DNA from: Candidatus Woesearchaeota archaeon CG10_big_fil_rev_8_21_14_0_10_45_16
GTDB lineage: Archaea; Nanobdellota; Nanobdellia; Woesearchaeales; GW2011-AR9
Assembly: GCA_002762785.1 (NCBI GenBank)
Contig: PCXY01000005.1
Span: forward strand, 495,390-559,389
Direction: 5' to 3'
DNA length: 64,000 bases
Shown here: piece by piece, positions 9,675 to 18,654 of the stretch
How the letters are laid out: each line of letters opens with the position of its first letter
Position numbering within the stretch: the first letter of the stretch is position 1
Notes under the pieces: generated by a model
The model's input: only the letters and a program-made list of their open reading frames with translations
Databases searched by the model: none
Told to the model about the DNA's origin: nothing
Position numbers and translations under genes: made by a program

Positions 9675-9713
9675 AGAACTTTGCACATCAAAAAACCGAT
9701 TATGCAAAGTTCT
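9675..9713. terminator. Hairpin between convergent genes
   Basis: AGAACTTTGCA (9675-9685) pairs with TGCAAAGTTCT (9703-9713), with an A-rich loop. It abuts the stop codon of the minus-strand VTT gene and lies 90 nt after the plus-strand gene, so it may end or stabilise either transcript. Confidence 0.55.
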
Positions 9714-10304
9714 CTAAAGAAGTTCTCCAGCTACCGGCCAGATGATGCCGGCGAAGTAGGCTAATATCGCATATTTGAGGACGAGCCCGATGGCGCTGAT
9801 GGCGATCAATCTCCATAACTTATAACGCACCATGCCGGCCGCCACCGATATCACTGGTGATGATAACGGCAGCAGGTTGAATGAGAAGATAGTCCAGTCA
9901 CCGTACTTCTTGATCCTTTCTTTTACTTTCTCATAACGTTTCTCGCCGATCAAGTCGCTGATGATCTTACTGCTCATCAGGTAGCCAAAGCTATAGTTAA
10001 AGAATTGGGCGGCGATAGCTGTAGCGACGGCGAGGATAGCGATAGTCAATGGCGGATAGCCGGCGGCGATGAAAAATGGCACCAACGCTTCGACTGGCAT
10101 CAATAAGAAGAAGATATATCCGGCAAAATTAAGGATGATGAATGAGCTGAGGTCTGGTCTTGCTTGTTGGAAGACCTGCTTTCCTAAAGTTGCTGAGATG
10201 AGGAAGACGACTAATCCTAATGAGACCAGACCGAGGATGGTCCTCTTCTTGATCTTGATCCTGTCATGCAGGTGCGTTTTCAGGTCTTCGAATCTCTGGT
10301 TCAT
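9714..10304 (-). CDS. VTT/SNARE-associated (DedA-like) membrane protein
   Basis: 196 aa, about five membrane helices. The pattern FFIAAGYPPLTIAILAVATAIAAQFFNYSFGYLMSSK and the re-entrant FNLLPLSSPVISVAAGMVRYKLWR fit the VTT/DedA fold (YqaA-like group), linked to lipid scrambling or export. It is monocistronic, with the tRNA-Gln gene upstream on the same strand. Confidence 0.8.
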   Translation of the reverse strand: MNQRFEDLKTHLHDRIKIKKRTILGLVSLGLVVFLISATLGKQVFQQARPDLSSFIILNFAGYIFFLLMPVEALVPFFIAAGYPPLTIAILAVATAIAAQFFNYSFGYLMSSKIISDLIGEKRYEKVKERIKKYGDWTIFSFNLLPLSSPVISVAAGMVRYKLWRLIAISAIGLVLKYAILAYFAGIIWPVAGELL

Positions 10305-10360
10305 AGAAGGGTTTATTTATTCTTTCTAAGTTTAAAAGGGTTGTGGTGAGAAATAAGAAA

Positions 10361-10433
10361 TAGCCCCGCGCGGATTCGAACCGCGGTCAATGCCTCCAAA
10401 GGGCACTATGATAGTCCACTACACCACGGGGCT
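10361..10433 (-). tRNA. tRNA-Gln (UUG)
   Basis: The minus strand folds as a full cloverleaf: acceptor AGCCCCG/CGGGGCT, discriminator A, T arm CCGCGGTTCGAATCCGCG, anticodon stem GTGCC/GGCAT with loop CTTTGGA, so the anticodon is TTG. CCA is not encoded. No intron is seen. Confidence 0.93.
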
Positions 10434-10537
10434 CTGATTATAGGTCATCTCTTTATACTTATTTATAAAATTTTAGGTAGGTTACCAGCCAAAACCTATA
10501 AAAACCCCAAGTGTTTAATATACCCAAAAAGAGGTAG

Positions 10538-10870
10538 ATGATGAGACGTCTTATCACTGTGTTATTGCTCCTGACCGTATTTCTGGCAGGCTGCGACAGT
10601 ATCGACCCGGAAGAAAGTGCGGTCTTTGAGCCGGTCATCAACACCGTTCACGAGCTGCAAGTCATCGTCGGCGGTATCTTCGGTCTCTATCTCGTCCTGA
10701 TCATGGTCCGTATCTATTATGAACGGAAGAAGGTTAAGATATTACAAGATATCAGGTATGACCTGGACCATAGCAACATGGACAAAGGCATCGCTTACTC
10801 CCGTCATCGGCAGGGACGTTTCAAAGCTTTCGTGGGTAAGATAACCCAGTTATATCATAACAGAAAATGA
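10538..10870 (+). CDS. Small lipoprotein with a second membrane segment
   Basis: 110 aa. The N-terminal signal ends in a lipobox-like FLAGC (residues 15-19), so Cys19 may be lipid-modified. A second hydrophobic stretch (IVGGIFGLYLVLIMVRIYY) and a basic cytoplasmic tail follow. AGAGGTAG stands just before the ATG. The stop overlaps the next start by 4 nt, so the two are probably cotranslated. The function is unknown. Confidence 0.7.
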   Translation: MMRRLITVLLLLTVFLAGCDSIDPEESAVFEPVINTVHELQVIVGGIFGLYLVLIMVRIYYERKKVKILQDIRYDLDHSNMDKGIAYSRHRQGRFKAFVGKITQLYHNRK

Positions 10871-11547
10871 AATACGCAATAAAGAAACGGGTCTTCAAAG
10901 CTTATCCTAAACTGCAGATAGGCTTCATCGTCGTCCAGAATATGGATAACAAGAAGCATTACAAACATGCCAAGCACCTGGTGCAGGACGCTTCAGCGTA
11001 TCTTAGGTTGACGTTTAACCGTGAGACCTTACAGAACCATTACCTTCTCAAACCGTGGTCGGTCGCCCGGGAGGATCTCGGAAAAAAGGCCAGGCATTAT
11101 CATACTTCGGTAGAAAGATTATTGTCACGGTCGCTTAACCGCCAGAGCATCCATGCGCCAGATGTCCTTACCAATATTATCCAGTTCCAATCGTTGAAAT
11201 ATATCGTGCCGATGAGCGCTGACAACCTGGAAAAGATCGACAAGGAGATCAGCTACGATCTTGCTAGCGGTAAGGAACGCCGTTCTATCCTTAAAAGTTT
11301 GCACAAAGACGATATCTATCACAAGGATCGTTCCGGCATCCTGGGAGCAAGTCTTGATCATTGGCGGAACAGGAAACTGAAACTTAAGCCGTCTTCTTCA
11401 TCAGCCGTTGTCCACGTGGTAGCTCTTCCTCCAGTAAACAGGAAACAGCTGCAGCAGATCCTGAAGGAGACGGAAGAACTGATCCATGCTTTCTGCGGCG
11501 GTAAGACCAAGACGTTCATCTTGAACAAAAGTAAAAGTTCTGCTTAG
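10867..11547 (+). CDS. B3/B4 tRNA-binding-domain protein
   Basis: 226 aa. Its pattern (VFKAYPKLQIGFIVVQNMDN... and IVPMSADNLEKIDKEISYDLASGKE) matches the free-standing B3/B4 domain found in the PheRS beta chain, a family with proposed editing or nucleoside-binding roles. It overlaps the upstream lipoprotein gene by 4 nt and runs into the end of pyrBI on the other strand, also overlapping by 4 nt. The exact activity is unknown. Confidence 0.78.
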   Translation: MKYAIKKRVFKAYPKLQIGFIVVQNMDNKKHYKHAKHLVQDASAYLRLTFNRETLQNHYLLKPWSVAREDLGKKARHYHTSVERLLSRSLNRQSIHAPDVLTNIIQFQSLKYIVPMSADNLEKIDKEISYDLASGKERRSILKSLHKDDIYHKDRSGILGASLDHWRNRKLKLKPSSSSAVVHVVALPPVNRKQLQQILKETEELIHAFCGGKTKTFILNKSKSSA

Positions 11548-13007
11548 ACAAACTCGATCTGTTCTCTTTTCAGCGTCTTTTCGCAGTAATGGCATCTTAG
11601 CAATAAAGGTGACTGTGATTCGACGTGGAACTTGCTGACAGCCTGTTCATGATGTTCGGGCCGGCTGATGCAGTTGATGTTGCGGCAGATCACCAGCCCT
11701 TCCAGGCAGGACGGCAGGACCACTCTTCCTTTCTTGGTGACGTCCTGGTTCTCGATGATGTTTATCGTCGCCCTTTCGGAGACGAGATAGACTTTCCACA
11801 GCTGTTTTGGTTCTAAAGTGATGTTATGGATGGCTAGCACGTCTTTGCGTCCGTACTTGCTGCTCTTGATATTCAAAGCTGGAACGATCTCTACCTGTTT
11901 TAGGTTTTCCAAAGCCAGGAGGTGGTAGACCGTCAGTCCTCTTCCTTGCTCGATATGGTCGATCAGGATACCGTCGTCTAACCGATAAAGAAGCCTTTCT
12001 CCTTTCTTGCTCCCATGTTCTATCGGTAGATCCTGCCAGAGCTGGCTGCCGTTGCTTTCAGGAAGGTCTTTTTTCTTGCTTTCCAGAAGCAGCTTGTTGA
12101 TCACTACCTGACGGATAAACATGCCGTTCCTGGCCTGCTCAAAATAAAGAGCATGATCGGTGTTGTCGACATCTAAAGATATTTCTAGCTGTTCCTTTAC
12201 CCTTGGCAGCGGATGCATCAGTTTCAGATCTGCTCTGCCCTGAGCCAGCAGCTGCGGCGTTATCCGGTACGTTCCTTGCACCTTCTGATACTCGTATTCG
12301 CCTTCCGGTCCCCGTGGGAAACGTTCTCGCTGGATACGGGTCATGTAGAGGATGTCAGCTGAAAGGGCTTCATGGATATTTTCAGTAATTGTCACCCGGC
12401 CGCCTTTCTTGACGAAGTTATCGATAAAATGCTGTGGCATCTGCAGGCTGGGCGGAGCGACCAAGACAACTTCCACGTAATTGTAGAAGCTTAACCCTTG
12501 TAATAGTGAGTGGACGGTGCGACCGTACTTAAGGTCGCCGACCAAGGCAATCTTGAGATTGTCGATATGGCCTTTGGCTTCTTTGATAGTCATGAGATCT
12601 AATAAAGTCTGGGTAGGGTGGCTGTTTGCTCCGTCACCGGCATTGATCACCGGGATCGGTAGAAGATCTGCCACGTACCTGGCAGCTCCATCCAGGTTAT
12701 GTCTGATCACCACCAGGTCGGTGCCGTATCCTGCATACATCCTGACAGTATCGGCTAATGGTTCGCCTTTCTTGACGGATGTCCCTTCGATACCAGAGAA
12801 GCCGATGATCTTCATCCCCAAACGTTGGGCGGCCATGCCGTGGCTCTCTCTGGTTCGGGTAGAGTTTTCAAAGAACAAAGAAGCCATGACTTTTCCCTGA
12901 GCTTTATTTTCTAGGAAGGTATTATCTTGTTTCAAGTTGATGGCGGTCGTGATGATCTTGTCGATCTCCTCGCGATCGAGGTCCCGCACAGAAATGATGT
13001 CAGACAT
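11544..13007 (-). CDS. pyrBI: Aspartate carbamoyltransferase, fused catalytic and regulatory chains
   Basis: 487 aa. The first ~310 residues are PyrB with carbamoyl-phosphate motif STRTR (49-53), the NAGDGANSHPTQTLLD stretch and the aspartate loop HPLPRVKE. The rest is PyrI with its allosteric domain and a zinc site C441, C446, C472, C475 (CX4C...CX2C). It makes carbamoyl aspartate, the committed pyrimidine step. The fusion keeps the catalytic and regulatory chains at 1:1, as in E. coli, where they are separate. The gene stands alone, without other pyr genes nearby. Confidence 0.95.
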   Translation of the reverse strand: MSDIISVRDLDREEIDKIITTAINLKQDNTFLENKAQGKVMASLFFENSTRTRESHGMAAQRLGMKIIGFSGIEGTSVKKGEPLADTVRMYAGYGTDLVVIRHNLDGAARYVADLLPIPVINAGDGANSHPTQTLLDLMTIKEAKGHIDNLKIALVGDLKYGRTVHSLLQGLSFYNYVEVVLVAPPSLQMPQHFIDNFVKKGGRVTITENIHEALSADILYMTRIQRERFPRGPEGEYEYQKVQGTYRITPQLLAQGRADLKLMHPLPRVKEQLEISLDVDNTDHALYFEQARNGMFIRQVVINKLLLESKKKDLPESNGSQLWQDLPIEHGSKKGERLLYRLDDGILIDHIEQGRGLTVYHLLALENLKQVEIVPALNIKSSKYGRKDVLAIHNITLEPKQLWKVYLVSERATINIIENQDVTKKGRVVLPSCLEGLVICRNINCISRPEHHEQAVSKFHVESQSPLLLRCHYCEKTLKREQIEFV

Positions 13008-13097
13008 TAAAATACTAACAGCACGGCGGATGTTTAAAAAGATTTCCAGTGATGAGGATATAGGTTCTGAGAAAAGTATTTAAAGAAAAAAGCATAC

Positions 13098-13757
13098 ATG
13101 TTCGTCATGTGGGTCGCCAAGATTAGATTAAGACATGATTGTATCATTGGAAATCGTTGTAGAAAATTCAATATAATGATGCAATCTTTAGATCTTAATG
13201 AAGAAAAGAAAAATGGCAAGGTTTTGACTTCTTCCATTCACCAATTAATTGGAGATGATAGGAATATTCAGAGATTTGTTAGCGATTTAAAGAAAGATGA
13301 GAGAACCGAATTTGTAGAATTTAATGGTCAAACATTATTTTTAGTTGAGACTGCAAAGAAAAAGCCTGCTTCTGAATTTTCAAAGAAGATGTTTTTTGTT
13401 AAACCAATGGTGCTTGATACTAATGGCTATGAACATTGGGAAATTGCTTCTCATAAAAAAGAAATATTAATGGATTTTATTAAGAGGGTAAAACCGTTGG
13501 TTGATGAGTTTGAATTGTTAAGTTTGAAAGATACTTCTCTTCAAAATGTTTATTTTCCTAAGGTTATGCCTAAACTAACTGCACTACAAAAGAAAGCGTT
13601 GGAATTGGCAATTAAAGAGGGGTATTATGAAACTCCAAAGAAAACAAATCTTAGAGCATTAGCAAAATTAAGTAAAGTTTCTTTGGCTACATATCAAAAA
13701 CATCTTCAAAAAGCAGAATCAAAGATAATTCCGGACATTCTCTCTTTCTTGAAATAG
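13098..13757 (+). CDS. HTH_10 (Bat-like) transcriptional regulator
   Basis: Up to 219 aa. The N-terminus MWVAKIRLRHDCIIGNRCRKFNI is the start typical of this archaeal family, so ATG at 13107 is the likelier start. The C-terminus (LTALQKKALELAIKEGYYETPKKTNLRALAKLSKVSLATYQKHLQKAE) is the HTH_10 DNA-binding domain. A TATA-like TATTTAAA lies at about 13075. It is clearly AT-richer than its neighbours. GCATACATGTTCG at 13092-13104 recurs with one change at 13758-13770, flanking the gene. Confidence 0.85.
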   Translation: MFVMWVAKIRLRHDCIIGNRCRKFNIMMQSLDLNEEKKNGKVLTSSIHQLIGDDRNIQRFVSDLKKDERTEFVEFNGQTLFLVETAKKKPASEFSKKMFFVKPMVLDTNGYEHWEIASHKKEILMDFIKRVKPLVDEFELLSLKDTSLQNVYFPKVMPKLTALQKKALELAIKEGYYETPKKTNLRALAKLSKVSLATYQKHLQKAESKIIPDILSFLK

Positions 13758-13816
13758 GCGTACATGTTCGCTATAAAGTCTAAATAGGCTTAGGTTTAAA
13801 TTCAAATGTTTTTTGA

Positions 13817-14413
13817 ATGACACCGGAAAAATTAGAAAAACTAGCAGAAGAAGGTTATGATCTTAGCGAAGCTAGTCAATTTGACTGGCCTTATTTTAAT
13901 GGAATCGGTGAAAGTATCAGGAAAATGATTAATAACATTAACCAGGGTAGTGAAAAAGGATTGGTTTTCTTCCCTGGCGAAAGGGGTTGTTATGTGGTTC
14001 CAACCGAAAGACCTTATACTAGTTTATCTGTGAGAAAAAAGGGCCTCATTCTTGCACCAAGTAAAGATACCTATGTTCCATGTGCTGGAACTGCAGGATT
14101 ACTGGTTTATTCATCAGAAGATCAAAGCCGAAGAGAACATATACGTGTTGAGTTTCCGTTCAGAAATACAGAAGTATGGGTTGTTGAATCTGCTAGGGGT
14201 GTTGAAATCATGCTATTTGACGACGTCGATGCAGATACTATTTCTCGTGAAGCAAAATTTTATAGGGTATATGATGCAGATATTTATCAACAATTTCGAG
14301 ACCTTATACATGAATTAAAACAGAAAGGGCCAAAAAGATATATTCATTTCAAAACATTAAGCCAAGAACCAGTCTTTTATTTGCCACACGCAAAACCGAT
14401 TGTCCCTAGGTAG
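13817..14413 (+). CDS. Uncharacterised AT-rich protein
   Basis: 198 aa; I do not recognise the family. The centre is rich in beta-type segments (GLVFFPGERGCYVVPTERPYTSLSVRKKGLILAPSK, EVWVVESARGVEIMLFDD). No signal peptide or membrane helix is seen. It lies 60 nt after the regulator and shares its AT-rich composition, so the two may have arrived together. Confidence 0.65.
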   Translation: MTPEKLEKLAEEGYDLSEASQFDWPYFNGIGESIRKMINNINQGSEKGLVFFPGERGCYVVPTERPYTSLSVRKKGLILAPSKDTYVPCAGTAGLLVYSSEDQSRREHIRVEFPFRNTEVWVVESARGVEIMLFDDVDADTISREAKFYRVYDADIYQQFRDLIHELKQKGPKRYIHFKTLSQEPVFYLPHAKPIVPR

Positions 14414-14466
14414 ATTACTGTCTATCCCTACAAACGCTTATATACTACAAACGATTCTTTCGTCCC

Positions 14467-14655
14467 ATGAGAACTTCCTGGCTTGTCGGTTCGTTGATAA
14501 CGTTCATCATAGGTTTCATCCTGACCATAACCATCGTCGGCGCAGTATTAGGCATCCCGTTATTGTCATTAAGTATCATCATCCTGATCATCGGCCTGTT
14601 CCTGCCGGCGCAGAAGAAAGTTCATATCCACCATCATCACCATCCTAAGAAATGA
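14467..14655 (+). CDS. Small two-helix membrane protein with His-rich tail
   Basis: 62 aa: two hydrophobic segments (WLVGSLITFIIGFILTITIVGAVLG and LLSLSIIILIIGLFL), then QKKVHIHHHHHPKK. The natural poly-His end may bind metal. Another frame (14400-14648) overlaps it but lacks such coherent structure. Confidence 0.6.
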   Translation: MRTSWLVGSLITFIIGFILTITIVGAVLGIPLLSLSIIILIIGLFLPAQKKVHIHHHHHPKK

Positions 14656-14689
14656 TAACGTTAATATACTCTTTCTTCTTCATCAGCAT

Positions 14690-15124
14690 ATGCGCAAGAT
14701 ACTGCTGCTGATCGTCATCATACTATTAGGTTTCTATCTATTCTCTGATCCTGTTCCGGATCATTATCAGATCATCAAGCAGACCGGCATCAGCAGCCAA
14801 GGTTCATCGACAGGGGCCTGGTTTACGGCCACCGTCACTTATGAACTCCAGGATGGAGCGATAATCTCTGCTTCAGCATCTTCTTTTAACGGCAACGTTT
14901 CAGGCGAACGGACCTGTGAGCACCAATATGTCGACGACTGCTGGAACACTTGTGATGGTGAGAAAGCCTGCGGCCTTTTCCCGATGGAGACGTACGAAGA
15001 GCTGATAGAAAAAGCTGGTTTCCATCTGCCGTATGTCTGCGGTGGAGAAACCTGTTTCAGAGGCAGACGGCTGGTCTCTCTCAAAGAAGGGGATGAGAGT
15101 TGGGAAGTGATGGTGCTGAAGTAA
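14690..15124 (+). CDS. Secreted or membrane-anchored Cys-rich protein
   Basis: 144 aa. An N-terminal helix (KILLLIVIILLGFYLF) is followed by a small domain with eight cysteines (CEHQYVDDCWNTCDGEKACG...CGGETC), probably disulfide-bonded outside the cell. No family is recognised. It is 50 nt before argS. Confidence 0.65.
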   Translation: MRKILLLIVIILLGFYLFSDPVPDHYQIIKQTGISSQGSSTGAWFTATVTYELQDGAIISASASSFNGNVSGERTCEHQYVDDCWNTCDGEKACGLFPMETYEELIEKAGFHLPYVCGGETCFRGRRLVSLKEGDESWEVMVLK

Positions 15125-15173
15125 CTCCAAATTCCCCATAACCTATATAAATGACCTTCTTCTGTAATATCTT

Positions 15174-16874
15174 ATGGATTTTAAGCAAGAGATTATCAGC
15201 CTTCTCAGCAAGAAGATCGAGCTTCCGGAAGAAAAGCTCCAGCAACTGTTAACGGTTCCGCCGGACTCTAAACTTGGCGATTTCGCCTTTCCTTGTTTTT
15301 CCCTAGGCAAGAATCCGAAAGAGGCGGCAGAAAAATTAAAAGAGAAGATCGAGCTGCCAGAATATGTCACTAAGATAGAAGTCGCCGGCCCGTATCTTAA
15401 CTTTTTCCTCAACCCTTCTTCTTTAGCGGAAGCAACTTTAACAAGCATCTATAAGCAGGCTAAGACCTATGGGGGGAATCAGGCAAAAGGCAAGCGCATC
15501 GTCATCGAGTACTGCGGGCCGAACACCAACAAGCCGCTGCATCTCGGTCATCTGCGGAACATGGCCCTTGGCAATGCCGTCTGCCGTATCTTATCATTTT
15601 ACGGCCACACGGTCATCCCTGTCAATATCATCAACGACCGCGGTGTCCATATCTGCCAGTCGATGCTGGCCTATCAGAGATGGGGCGGCAACAAAGAGCC
15701 TGACAAGAAGGGCGATCATTTTGTCGGCGATTATTATGTGATGTTTTCTAAAGCGGCCAAAGAAGACCCTGCTTTGCAGGAAGAAGCTCAGGAACTGCTG
15801 GTTAAGTGGGAGAATAATGATCCAGAAACAAGAAAACTGTGGCAGCAGATGAACAGTTATGTCCTCAATGGTTTTTCAGAGACCTATAAACGGTTCGGCA
15901 TCAAGTTCGACAAAGAGTATTTTGAATCGCAGTATTACTCCAAAGGTAAGGAGATGGTCATGGAAGGTCTGGAGCAAGGCATCTTCCAGAAAGACGCGCA
16001 AGGGTCGATCATCGCCCCGTTGGAAGACCAGAAACTCCCCGATAAGATATTACTACGGGCTAACGGCACTTCTATCTACATCACTCAGGACATGTATCTA
16101 GCGGACATGAGGTACGCCGATTTTAAGTACAGCCAGATGATCTATGTCGTCGCTTCCGAACAGCGTCTTCATTTCCAGCAGTTGTTCGCTATCCTAAAGA
16201 AACTTCGCAAGCCGTACGCGGAAAATATGTATCATCTCAGCTACGGCCTGGTGCATCTGCCGTCAGGAAGGATGAAGTCGCGGGAAGGCACGGTCGTTGA
16301 TGCTGATGATGTCATGGATGAGACGTCTGCTTTGGCCAAAGAAGAAATATTGAAAAGACATGAAGGTATCGAAGAGAGCGAATGTTTGCAGCGCGCTGAA
16401 GCGATCTCACTAGCTGCCATCAAATTTTTCATGACCCGCACCGATCCGATAAAAGATATCGTCTTCAATCCGGAGGAGTCTCTTAGTTTTGAAGGCGAGA
16501 CCGGACCATATGTACAATATGCCCATGCCCGGATCTGTTCCATCCTGCGGAAAGCGCAGAGCGATCATCAGCAGTCGGTCGTCTTGACTGTCAATTTTTC
16601 ACTTTTTACCTTAGAAGAAGAACAGAAACTGCTGAAATTGTTGGCCTCTTTCCCTGAGATCGTCGAAAAATCAGCTTCTTCCTGCAAGCCGCACCATCTG
16701 GCCAATTATCTGGTGGCATTAGCGCAATCGTTCAATGAGTTTTACCATAAATGTCCGGTCCTTTCTGATATGAAAAACCAGACCAAAGCTCGCTTGCTGC
16801 TGGTGGATTCTACCAGGCAGGTCCTGGAGAACGGTCTGGGTCTTCTGGGGATAACTGCTCCTGAAGAGATGTAA
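15174..16874 (+). CDS. argS: Arginyl-tRNA synthetase
   Basis: 566 aa, full length. It has the N-terminal Add-1 domain, HIGH as HLGH near 123-126 (NTNKPLHLGHLRN) and a KMSKS counterpart in GRMKSREGTVVDADDV near 365-380. The C-terminal DALR anticodon domain ends in ARLLLVDSTRQVLENGLGLLGI. It charges tRNA-Arg. A short untranslated region follows the previous gene, and the downstream Cys-rich gene starts 1 nt after the stop. Confidence 0.96.
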   Translation: MDFKQEIISLLSKKIELPEEKLQQLLTVPPDSKLGDFAFPCFSLGKNPKEAAEKLKEKIELPEYVTKIEVAGPYLNFFLNPSSLAEATLTSIYKQAKTYGGNQAKGKRIVIEYCGPNTNKPLHLGHLRNMALGNAVCRILSFYGHTVIPVNIINDRGVHICQSMLAYQRWGGNKEPDKKGDHFVGDYYVMFSKAAKEDPALQEEAQELLVKWENNDPETRKLWQQMNSYVLNGFSETYKRFGIKFDKEYFESQYYSKGKEMVMEGLEQGIFQKDAQGSIIAPLEDQKLPDKILLRANGTSIYITQDMYLADMRYADFKYSQMIYVVASEQRLHFQQLFAILKKLRKPYAENMYHLSYGLVHLPSGRMKSREGTVVDADDVMDETSALAKEEILKRHEGIEESECLQRAEAISLAAIKFFMTRTDPIKDIVFNPEESLSFEGETGPYVQYAHARICSILRKAQSDHQQSVVLTVNFSLFTLEEEQKLLKLLASFPEIVEKSASSCKPHHLANYLVALAQSFNEFYHKCPVLSDMKNQTKARLLLVDSTRQVLENGLGLLGITAPEEM

Positions 16875-16875
16875 G

Positions 16876-17316
16876 ATGGTCTTTTCTCCTTTATGTCAAC
16901 TGAACGGCGGCTGCATGGGCTGCTGCGGCCATGATTTTATCTCTAAAGAGAAGACAAAAGAGGCTATCGACAAAAATACTGAAGAGTTTGCTCTTATTCC
17001 AGAGAAAGATGAAAGGTCATTGTTAACTTTCCGCGATCGGGCTTATACGAGCGACCTTCGAGACGGCGTCTGCCGCAACCTTATCAAGAAAGACGGCTGC
17101 TTTCTCTGTCCATTGCATCCGGCCTTGAACAAGAAAGATCTGCGTATCGGCCATTGCGACGTTAACTTTCTTTGCGATACGGCTAAGAAGTTTGCCGATT
17201 GGGATGAAAAAAAGCAGCAGCGATTCACCTTTTTTATCGAAAGCAGGAAGCTGGACAACATCTCTTATTCGATGCAGATGTCTTCCGGTTCATTATTGGC
17301 GGAGTTCACACGATGA
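16876..17316 (+). CDS. Cys-rich putative metal-binding protein
   Basis: 146 aa with cysteines in CQLNGGCMGCCGH near the N-terminus and CRNLIKKDGCFLCPLHPALN plus CDVNFLC in the centre, suggesting one or two zinc or Fe-S sites. It resembles the YkgJ-type CxxCC group only loosely. It is tightly packed between argS (1-nt gap) and cutA (4-nt overlap). Confidence 0.65.
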   Translation: MVFSPLCQLNGGCMGCCGHDFISKEKTKEAIDKNTEEFALIPEKDERSLLTFRDRAYTSDLRDGVCRNLIKKDGCFLCPLHPALNKKDLRIGHCDVNFLCDTAKKFADWDEKKQQRFTFFIESRKLDNISYSMQMSSGSLLAEFTR

Positions 17317-17636
17317 TGTTTGTCTACACAACTTTATCCACGGAACAGGAAGCGAAGCGGATCAGTACAGTTCTTATCGAAAAGAAGCTCATCGCCTGTG
17401 CCAACCTCTTTCCCATACAGAGCATCTACGCTTGGGAAGGGTCTGTCAAGGAAGAACCAGAGTATGTTGTCTTGATGAAGACCACTTCTGAGAGAGCCGA
17501 AGACGCTAAAGCAGAATTGGAGAAGATCCATCCTTATGAAGTTCCGTGCATCTGTCTCATCCCAGCTGATTCCACGAAACCCTTTGCGGGTTGGCTTCTT
17601 CAGGCGACGGCTCATACGAGAACATCAGATAGATGA
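17313..17636 (+). CDS. cutA: CutA1 family protein
   Basis: 107 aa. Family hallmarks are FVYTTLSTEQEAKRISTVLIEKKLIACANLFPIQSIYAWEGSV, then EEPEYVVLMKTTSE and HPYEVPCICLIP. It should form the ferredoxin-like trimer; reported roles are divalent metal tolerance and signalling. The last 80 nt overlap the end of the convergent membrane-protein gene. Confidence 0.94.
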   Translation: MMFVYTTLSTEQEAKRISTVLIEKKLIACANLFPIQSIYAWEGSVKEEPEYVVLMKTTSERAEDAKAELEKIHPYEVPCICLIPADSTKPFAGWLLQATAHTRTSDR

Positions 17637-17988
17637 TGAAATAGATCTCGAAGATGGACAAAGCCACGCTGGCCAGCAGAAGATAGAACCCAGCGCTTTC
17701 TAAAACGTTAAAAGTCCCCAGGATCAATCCGAGAGCAAAGAACAATAAGACACTGATCACATAATAAACCGGCAGGACCAGGAGCATGCCGGGGGCGCTT
17801 CCCCGGACGAAATAGGTCACGGTGACGATATTATACGCAAAAAATAGGAAAGTGACCAAAGCCAGGATACCTTCTCCGTAGGGGATGGATATCTCAAGGT
17901 AGCCCAAAACGTCGTTAGTCACATTGATGATGACAAACAACAGGGCCAGGAGAACATAGGCCTGGACATATCCCCTTTTTATATTCAT
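17557..17988 (-). CDS. Four-helix membrane protein
   Basis: About 143 aa from ATG 17986-17988 (MNIKRGYVQAYVLL). Upstream in frame the sequence runs back into the rpl10e gene, so the internal start is preferred; a TATA-like ACATATAAATT (complement, about 18009-18018) lies 25 nt before it. It has four hydrophobic segments and a hydrophilic tail that overlaps cutA antisense. The function is unknown. Confidence 0.65.
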   Translation of the reverse strand: MNIKRGYVQAYVLLALLFVIINVTNDVLGYLEISIPYGEGILALVTFLFFAYNIVTVTYFVRGSAPGMLLVLPVYYVISVLLFFALGLILGTFNVLESAGFYLLLASVALSIFEIYFIIYLMFSYEPSPEEANPQRVSWNQLG

Positions 17989-18094
17989 GTTGAAAGTATC
18001 TATTCTGGAATTTATATGTCTTTTTGTTATCGGGCCGTAAGACTCTTCAGAAACACCGTTATATTTATAAATAGGCCATTGTATCAGCCTATCC

Positions 18095-18610
18095 ATGGCA
18101 CGAATACGCAAGAATTCCGCATACCAGAACCTGGAAAGACCGTACACTCGGATCAGTAAGTATACTAAGAAAAACTATGTCCGCGGCGGCTTTCCTAACA
18201 TGAAAGTCATCAAGTTTGACATGGGAACACCTCAAAAACAGTTTGACACGACTCTTCAGCTGACTTCCGGGAGAGCCATGAACATCCGTCACAATTCTAT
18301 CGAAGCAGCCAGGATGACTTCCAACAGGTTGCTGGAAAAGTCTATCGGTAAGGAATACCATCTTCGTATCAAGATCTATCCGTTCCATGTCCTAAGGGAA
18401 AACCCTCTGGCTTCCGGAGCAGGAGCAGACAGGATGAGCACCGGTATGAAGAAATCATATGGTAAGTCTATCGGCTGCGCTGCCAGAGTAAGAGATGGTC
18501 AGGCTCTGATGGAACTGAAAGTCAACAGTGCTAACCTAAAGGTTGCCCGTGAAGCATTGGCTCGAGCGGCTAAAAAATTTCCGTGCACTTGTAAAGTTCA
18601 GGTCTTGTAA
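18095..18610 (+). CDS. rpl10e: Large ribosomal subunit protein L10e (uL16)
   Basis: 171 aa, the usual archaeal length. It begins MARIRKNSAYQNLERPYTRISKYTKKNYVRG and has the conserved FHVLRENPLASGAGADRMSTGMKKSYGKSIGCAARV loop that reaches toward the peptidyl-transferase centre. A clear TATA box (TTATATTTATAAATAG, about 18058-18073) precedes it. It is an anchor for the archaeal assignment. Confidence 0.97.
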   Translation: MARIRKNSAYQNLERPYTRISKYTKKNYVRGGFPNMKVIKFDMGTPQKQFDTTLQLTSGRAMNIRHNSIEAARMTSNRLLEKSIGKEYHLRIKIYPFHVLRENPLASGAGADRMSTGMKKSYGKSIGCAARVRDGQALMELKVNSANLKVAREALARAAKKFPCTCKVQVL

Positions 18611-18654
18611 TTTTTGGCAAGTTTTATATATCATTTTTCTTTCCCTTCCAGTTG

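Noticed and set aside
13034..13237. Minus-strand frame before the HTH_10 gene
   Set aside because: It overlaps the conserved N-terminus of the regulator and shows no family features.
14400..14648. Plus-strand 82-codon frame overlapping the small His-rich membrane protein
   Set aside because: The alternative frame at 14467 gives two clean membrane helices; this one is irregular and Arg/His/Pro-rich.
18089..18388. Minus-strand frame over rpl10e
   Set aside because: It is antisense to a clear ribosomal protein gene.
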